DNA from: Anaerolineaceae bacterium
GTDB taxonomy: Bacteria > Chloroflexota > Anaerolineae > Anaerolineales > Anaerolineaceae
Assembly: GCA_028699715.1 (NCBI GenBank)
Contig: JAQVUC010000023.1
Location: forward strand, 1 to 9,633
DNA: 9,633 bases
Direction of reading: 5' to 3'
Position numbers and translations under genes: made by a program. Below are positions 5,055 through 9,633 of the stretch, one piece after another. Each line of letters opens with the position of its first letter. Positions within the stretch are counted from its first letter, which is position 1. The notes under the pieces are model-generated. The model worked only from the letters and a program-made list of their open reading frames with translations, ran no database searches and was not told where the DNA came from.

Positions 5055-5960
5055 ATGAGTGATGAACCTGTAAACACGCCGCCAGTCTGCTCTTATGAGG
5101 GCTCAGATTATCAATCCCGATTTTGGGATAGCGCTAACCGCCGTTATGAAGACGCGGTGGAGGCTGTTGCTCTGAGCAAACTCTTCAACCGGGGAGGAAA
5201 GCTCCTGCTCGAATTGGGCGCGGGTGCCGGGCGCAACACCCCCCGTTACCAAAACTGGGAGCGCATCGTCTTGCTGGATTATTCCCGGACTCAGCTTTTA
5301 CAAGCCCGTGAGCGGCTTGGTGAGTCATCCGATTTCCTCTACGTGGCTGCCGATATCTATAAATTACCTTTTGTGTCTGGTCTTTTTGACGGCTCAACCA
5401 TGATCCGCACCCTGCATCATATGGCGGATCCGATCCAAACCATGCGGTCCATCCGACGTGTCATGGCTACAGACGGACAGTTTTTGCTGGAATTTGCCAA
5501 CAAACGCAATATCAAATCCATCATGCGCTGGTTGCTGAGAAAGCAAAAATGGAATCCATACAGCCCGGAGCAGGTCGAGTTTGTCGAGTTGAACTACAAT
5601 TTCCACCCAAAAACCATTTCCCTGATTTTGAAGGAAGTTGGTTTTGAAAATGAAGCCACGCTTGGGGTGTCATTTTTCCGGGCTGATTGGTTCAAAAACA
5701 AGATCCGGCATGAAAGATTAGTTGACTGGGATTCCCGTTTGCAGAACAGAGCTCCGTTAAAGGGCTACACCCCCAGCATTTTCACCCTTAACCGGGCCAT
5801 TGGAGACTCCCCAGAGCCGAAAGAGGGAGAGTTTTTTGCCTGTCCAATTTGTTCGCACCCTCTGCCCGAAACCCAGGCGACCCAGGTTTGTCCTGGCTGC
5901 TCCCACACCTGGGAATATAAAGAGGGGATCTATGAATTCCGAGTCAATCCAGAAAGCTAA
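5055..5960 (+). CDS. Class I SAM-dependent methyltransferase with C-terminal Trm112-like zinc ribbon
   Basis: This 301-residue soluble protein has the Rossmann-type methyltransferase fold. Motif I is L-L-L-E-L-G-A-G-A-G-R (50-60), binding S-adenosylmethionine. L-L-D75 ends the second strand, where the acidic residue contacts the ribose. A-A-D100-I-Y-K-L-P-F continues as in the UbiE/type 11 family, followed by R-T-L-H-H-M (118-123). The last 40 residues form a zinc ribbon of Trm112 type: C263-P-I-C266, C279-P-G-C282, then W286 and G-I-Y-E-F-R (291-296). Trm112 domains usually partner or stabilise methyltransferases, so this is a natural fusion. The substrate (small molecule, lipid, tRNA or protein) is not evident. 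ATG 5055 lies 10 bases after the SRP RNA and has no Shine-Dalgarno site, so initiation may be weak. An in-frame TTG at 5046 is also possible. The 3' end overlaps the next gene by 29 bases. Confidence 0.87.
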   Translation: MSDEPVNTPPVCSYEGSDYQSRFWDSANRRYEDAVEAVALSKLFNRGGKLLLELGAGAGRNTPRYQNWERIVLLDYSRTQLLQARERLGESSDFLYVAADIYKLPFVSGLFDGSTMIRTLHHMADPIQTMRSIRRVMATDGQFLLEFANKRNIKSIMRWLLRKQKWNPYSPEQVEFVELNYNFHPKTISLILKEVGFENEATLGVSFFRADWFKNKIRHERLVDWDSRLQNRAPLKGYTPSIFTLNRAIGDSPEPKEGEFFACPICSHPLPETQATQVCPGCSHTWEYKEGIYEFRVNPES

Positions 5961-7566
5961 ACAGCGCTTTCATCTTTTTCGATCAGGGAGCAAACCTCTC
6001 TGGCTTGGCGTGCTATTGCCTGGCTTGCTTGCTCTTTCTGGCTGCAACTTTCCCAGGGTAGATATCCAGGCTACATCAGATTATCTCTTTCTGCAACAAA
6101 CACAGGTTGCTGCATCGATTGCTACTCCTCCGCTTGACCTGGTCCAACCAGTTCAGACAATCATGCCCACGCCGCTGTTTGAATATAATCAAGCAACCCC
6201 ACTGCCTTTGGAGACGCCACTGCCAGTTGAGCCCACCCCGACAGGGAGCTGTCAACTGGAACTTGAGCCTGGAAAGCAGCTTTATTGCAGCCAATCAGGC
6301 GATCGCCTCAGCGTGATCGCTGCCCACTTCAGGGTCAGCCCGGACCAGATCCAGGGGAGCAAAGGGCTGGATCCCAAGGCGATTTTGCCAGTAAACACGC
6401 CCCTGGGCTTGCCAAAACCTACTTTCGGTTCAACCTATTCTCAGCCGGGCTTCCCGGATAATGAAGTGCTCTATAGCCAGGATTCCGCCGCTTCAAATAT
6501 CAGCGCCTATGTTGAGCAGTCCCAGGGCTACTTAAAGCAGTACGGTGAATATCTCTATGGGGGCTGGTACTCCGGAGCGGAAATCATTGAATTGGTTGCG
6601 CTTGAGACTTCCACCAATCCCCGCCTTTTGCTTTCCTTAGTTGAATTTCAATCCAATTGGCTCTATGGATATCCTGAAGATGCTGAAGAAGATATCTCCC
6701 CGCTGAACTATGACGCGGTGGGTGTGGAAGGGCTTTACGCGGAATTGCAGGTTGCCGCCCGGGAACTGAGCCGTGGATTTTATGGTTGGCGCGAGGGCAC
6801 GCTTCAAAATCTCACCTTCAGGGATGAAACCACCACGGCAATTTCGCCTGGCTTGAACCCGGGGACGGTGGCGGTTCAGTACTTGTTTGCCGGGTTGTAT
6901 ACGCCTGCCAGTTTTGCTGAAAAATTGTATGGTCCCAACGGATATCTGGCGTTTCACAGCATCTTATTTGGAGATGCCTGGGTCCGGGTTGCCTCTTTTG
7001 GATCTGTGATGCCGGCTGGCTTAAGCCAACCCACCCTAAGCCTGCCCTTCCCGATCGGGGAAACCTGGGCGCTCACTTCTGGTCCGCACATCACCTGGCA
7101 GTACGGCACCCCGCGTGGGGCGCTTGATTTTGCTCCTTTGGATGACCTGCCGGGCTGCATTATTTCCCCCAACTGGGCTGTGGCTTCCGCTCCCGGGCTG
7201 GTTGTGCGCAGTGACCGCGGCGCGGTTGCCATCGATTTGGACGGAGATGGTAATGAGGGGACTGGTTGGGTATTGATTTACATGCACATCACCCCGGATG
7301 AGCGCGTTAGCGTGGGAACCTGGCTAAACCAGGATGGATTGGTTGGGCATCCTTCTTGCGAAGGTGGCTATGCAACCGGAACGCACCTTCACCTGGCACG
7401 CAAATACAACGGGGAATGGATCCACGCCGAAGGGCCGCTGCCTTTCATTCTTGACGGTTGGCAGGCTGTGGTCGGACCTCCGAACTACGGCGGCAGACTG
7501 GTCCGCGATGGTCAGGAAGTGCTGGTAGGGCCAAGCTCCAAGGAATATACTTGGATCAGGCGATAG
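5932..7566 (+). CDS. LysM and M23-family (LytM-like) cell-envelope lipoprotein
   Basis: This 544-residue protein is predicted to be exported and lipid-anchored. A basic N terminus and hydrophobic stretch (about 22-37) end in the lipobox L-S-G-C38. A T/P-rich linker (about 64-105) follows, then a LysM-like peptidoglycan-binding domain (about 112-160: Y-C-S-Q-S-G-D-R-L-S-V-I-A). The middle (about 200-350) is helical, with L-L-L-S-L-V-E-F-Q-S-N-W near 232-243, faintly like lytic transglycosylases. The C-terminal M23/LytM domain (about 375-500) has Y-M-H452 and the H485-L-H487 motif. The expected H-x-x-x-D metal motif reads R395-G-A-L-D399, so one zinc ligand is missing and catalysis is doubtful. 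It may instead bind or regulate wall hydrolases. ATG 5932 is chosen over earlier in-frame starts because AGAGGGG precedes it and the signal peptide then sits near the N terminus. The start overlaps the methyltransferase gene, and the end overlaps the converging MFS gene by 11 bases. Confidence 0.85.
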   Translation: MNSESIQKAKQRFHLFRSGSKPLWLGVLLPGLLALSGCNFPRVDIQATSDYLFLQQTQVAASIATPPLDLVQPVQTIMPTPLFEYNQATPLPLETPLPVEPTPTGSCQLELEPGKQLYCSQSGDRLSVIAAHFRVSPDQIQGSKGLDPKAILPVNTPLGLPKPTFGSTYSQPGFPDNEVLYSQDSAASNISAYVEQSQGYLKQYGEYLYGGWYSGAEIIELVALETSTNPRLLLSLVEFQSNWLYGYPEDAEEDISPLNYDAVGVEGLYAELQVAARELSRGFYGWREGTLQNLTFRDETTTAISPGLNPGTVAVQYLFAGLYTPASFAEKLYGPNGYLAFHSILFGDAWVRVASFGSVMPAGLSQPTLSLPFPIGETWALTSGPHITWQYGTPRGALDFAPLDDLPGCIISPNWAVASAPGLVVRSDRGAVAIDLDGDGNEGTGWVLIYMHITPDERVSVGTWLNQDGLVGHPSCEGGYATGTHLHLARKYNGEWIHAEGPLPFILDGWQAVVGPPNYGGRLVRDGQEVLVGPSSKEYTWIRR

Positions 7567-8824
7567 AGCTCTCTGCCTTGACGGGCTTTTCTTTCGGTTT
7601 CCAAAACCAGATGTAGTACATGGCGATAGCGATGCTATAGAGCAGGATGGTCAGCATGAAGGGCGGACCAAAACCATAACGCACCTGCAAATAGCCGCTG
7701 ATGGTCGGGCTGAGCGCCCAGCCAAAATTCCAGGCCATGCTGGACAAACTGGCCAGCATCCCGCGCGATTCCGGGTCCACTTGTTCCATCACATAGGTCG
7801 AATAAATGGGGGAGCTCATGTTCATCAACATGGTGCGGGCGTAGTAGGCCACCAGCACAATTCCCATCCAGGGTGAAAAGCCTAAGAGGACTAAAAAGGG
7901 AATGGAAAGCCCCTGGGTGGCCACTACAACCCGAATTTTTCCAAAGCGCTCCGCCAAAGCGGGCGCGATGACCAGACCCAAGCCCATGGCCAGGCTGCCC
8001 CAGGCAAAAATTGTTCCAATTGAAGTATCGCTCTGGTTGTGTACCGTCCGGAAAAAGACGTTCATAAAAGGCATGATCAGGCCAGCCCCAACAGAGGTTA
8101 TCAGGTTAGGCAGAATCAGCTTTTCAAACTTACCCGGGTTTTTCCGGATAAAGCTCAGGGGAGCGAAGACAGAACGATGCGCCGCATTGGTCATGCGACT
8201 GGCCACAAATAACATGGGGAGTACCGCTAAAAATCCGCTCAGGGTGACCGTCCACAGGGACAAGGAATAGGCTTTGGTATCCATAGCGCTGACTGCCAAA
8301 CGGAAGGCAAACCAGGTCGGCAGATAACCACCCACCCATTGACCAATCGAAATCGCGGTCATGCGCAAGCCTGAAGAAAGACTGAACAAGTAGGTACGTT
8401 CGGTTTCTTCGCTGTTTTCCATCAGGAAAGGCCCCATAGCCACGCCCGCCAGGGCTTGGGCTATACCCTGAACAACATTCATGCCAATGAACATCGGGCT
8501 GGAAGGAAAGAGCAGCATCAGAGCGACGGAAGAGGAAAAGCCGACTATGCTGATGATGATCGAGTTGCGCCGGCCTATCCGGTCAGTCAAAAAGCCCATG
8601 GGTAGGGCAACCAGCAGGCTGGTCATGCTGCGGGCGGCCACCATGTTCCCTAAAACCGCCTCGTTATAGCCCAAACTTAAAACATAGAAATTGAACAGCA
8701 GCTGGAAAACGCCTGTGGCGGTCCCATAAATGGCTTCGCTCAGCAAATAAAGCCGGGCGTTACTGCTAAAGGCCCTGATACGGCTCAAATATGTTTTTAG
8801 AACGGATTCTTTTTCATCCCGCAA
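7556..8824 (-). CDS. Major facilitator superfamily (MFS) transporter
   Basis: This 422-residue protein has about twelve hydrophobic segments, the usual MFS length and layout. MFS motif A follows the second helix: G77-F-L-T-D81-R-I-G-R-R86. A long hydrophilic loop after the sixth helix (about 205-235) separates the two halves, and the C-terminal tail is basic (K-P-K-E-K-P-V-K). The subfamily looks like the drug/sugar-efflux type, but the substrate cannot be read from sequence. The only in-frame start covering the N terminus is a TTG at 8824, without a strong ribosome site; GGAAA lies about 9 bases upstream. It follows the ArsR-type regulator by 22 bases on the same strand, so it is probably that regulator's target and co-transcribed with it. 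Its last codons overlap the converging lipoprotein gene. Confidence 0.88.
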   Translation of the reverse strand: MRDEKESVLKTYLSRIRAFSSNARLYLLSEAIYGTATGVFQLLFNFYVLSLGYNEAVLGNMVAARSMTSLLVALPMGFLTDRIGRRNSIIISIVGFSSSVALMLLFPSSPMFIGMNVVQGIAQALAGVAMGPFLMENSEETERTYLFSLSSGLRMTAISIGQWVGGYLPTWFAFRLAVSAMDTKAYSLSLWTVTLSGFLAVLPMLFVASRMTNAAHRSVFAPLSFIRKNPGKFEKLILPNLITSVGAGLIMPFMNVFFRTVHNQSDTSIGTIFAWGSLAMGLGLVIAPALAERFGKIRVVVATQGLSIPFLVLLGFSPWMGIVLVAYYARTMLMNMSSPIYSTYVMEQVDPESRGMLASLSSMAWNFGWALSPTISGYLQVRYGFGPPFMLTILLYSIAIAMYYIWFWKPKEKPVKAESSIA

Positions 8825-8846
8825 GGGTTCTATTTCCGGGTCCGAT

Positions 8847-9632
8847 CTAATCCCCTCTCACAAAGAGGTTCAACAGATCCTGGGTATCATCAAACCCTTC
8901 ATAGCGTGCAGCAAATTTTTTCTCACCATCCGGATCAAGAAAAACGTGCACCATCCCAGCCAAACGCAATTGATTGAGATGATGATTGACCGTCGGTGGT
9001 CTCAAGCGTAGCACGCGCGACAGTTCAGATGCCGTCTGAGGCTCCTGGGCCAGGTAGCGTAAAATTCGCAACCTGGTTGGATCTGCCAGGGCTTTCATAC
9101 CGCGCAAGAGGGCGTCCGGGATCACATCACCAGGAACGATCGACATGGTTCCCGGCCTGGCGCCAAATAAAACGATCAGCTTGAATTCCTCCAGATGGTC
9201 ATGAAACATAAAGGGAGAACCCCAAAAAGTTGGAGCCAGGGTGATATCAGAAAGGTGTCCGAAGTCACTATAGCGGACACCCGAAGTGATTTCATCCAGC
9301 ATGGCCGGCAAAGGGCGGCTTCCCGCGCGCATCCTGGCAAAAGATAGTTCCTGCTCCAGGATGGGGCGGATGCGTAATTCTTCTTCGGCAAAAAAGGTAT
9401 CAACGTAATATTGCAGACCCTGGACCAAACGTTCCCCAAATTCTTCGCGTTGCGACCAGGCCTCGTATAAGGATTTAAGATATCTTTTTAGTAGTTTCTT
9501 GTCCTCCAGGCTATGCCGGGGAGTCAGAAGTTGAACTTCTTCCCTGGTCCATTTTTTAGTCGGGCTCGTCCCCAGCAGCACCTCCTGAATTTCTTCAGGG
9601 ACCATTGGATGGAGCATTAAACTCTCAAGCAC
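8847..9632 (-). CDS. ArsR/SmtB-type HTH transcriptional regulator with N-terminal DUF5937-like region (probably 5'-partial)
   Basis: At least 261 residues are visible. The C-terminal part (about 170-230) is a winged helix-turn-helix of ArsR type: A-L-A-D-P-T-R-L-R-I-L-R (181-192), T-A-S-E-L-S-R-V-L (200-208) and the recognition helix P-T-V-N-H-H-L-N-Q-L (213-222). The cysteine-based metal site of classic ArsR (E-L-C-x-C) is absent, so a metal sensor is unlikely. The large N-terminal region is helical (about 45-100), followed by a beta-rich stretch with P-F-M-F-H-D-H (140-146), resembling the DUF5937 part of larger Chloroflexota and Actinomycetota regulators; it may bind a ligand. The frame runs to the window edge. 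GTG at 9632 is only a possible start, so the true N terminus probably lies outside. Location upstream of the MFS gene suggests local control of efflux. Confidence 0.8.
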   Translation of the reverse strand: MLESLMLHPMVPEEIQEVLLGTSPTKKWTREEVQLLTPRHSLEDKKLLKRYLKSLYEAWSQREEFGERLVQGLQYYVDTFFAEEELRIRPILEQELSFARMRAGSRPLPAMLDEITSGVRYSDFGHLSDITLAPTFWGSPFMFHDHLEEFKLIVLFGARPGTMSIVPGDVIPDALLRGMKALADPTRLRILRYLAQEPQTASELSRVLRLRPPTVNHHLNQLRLAGMVHVFLDPDGEKKFAARYEGFDDTQDLLNLFVRGD

Positions 9633-9633
9633 T

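Noticed and set aside
5800..5931. An upstream extension of the lipoprotein gene from ATG 5800.
   Set aside because: It would put about 44 arginine- and proline-rich residues before the signal peptide and overlap the zinc-ribbon codons in another frame; ATG 5932 has a ribosome site and a proper lipoprotein signal.

Overview
The window looks like chromosomal DNA of a Chloroflexota bacterium, probably class Anaerolineae. This is inferred from protein character: a LysM/M23 lipoprotein with a low-complexity T/P-rich linker, a DUF5937-like ArsR regulator, a bacterial translin-family protein and a membrane-linked Cas4-like nuclease. No rRNA or marker gene settles the taxonomy. Gene density is very high, no intergenic gap exceeds about 170 bases, and I see no insertion sequence, phage gene or CRISPR array.

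Layout. (1) A tRNA-Pro(UGG) lies on the minus strand with its own strong promoter. (2) Divergent from it is a tight plus-strand operon of about 2.1 kb: ssb, a DUF3467 protein, a translin/TRAX-family protein and two consecutive ORFs that together make one Cas4-like PD-(D/E)XK nuclease. The last four genes follow one another by TAATG or TGATG junctions or an 11-base gap. (3) Two tandem AI-2E/PerM-family membrane proteins overlap by ATGA. (4) The small bacterial SRP RNA (4.5S type) has a near-consensus promoter and is followed after 10 bases by a class I methyltransferase with a C-terminal Trm112-like zinc ribbon; that gene overlaps the start of a LysM/M23 lipoprotein gene. (5) On the minus strand an ArsR-family regulator, running off the right edge, is followed by an MFS transporter whose 3' end overlaps the lipoprotein gene tail to tail.

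The most notable item is the nuclease in region 2. Motif I (histidine) and the first cluster cysteine sit in a 74-residue protein ending in a membrane helix. The catalytic D, E-x-K and the other three cysteines sit in a 173-residue protein beginning with a membrane helix. Neither chain alone carries a complete active site or a complete four-cysteine iron-sulfur site. The two predicted helices have topologies that would place both soluble halves in the cytoplasm as a bipartite, membrane-anchored enzyme. Together with SSB (single-stranded DNA binding) and a translin-like protein that keeps the TRAX E-Y-x-E-A motif, the operon looks like a nucleic-acid processing unit at the inner membrane. That functional link is inference from gene order.
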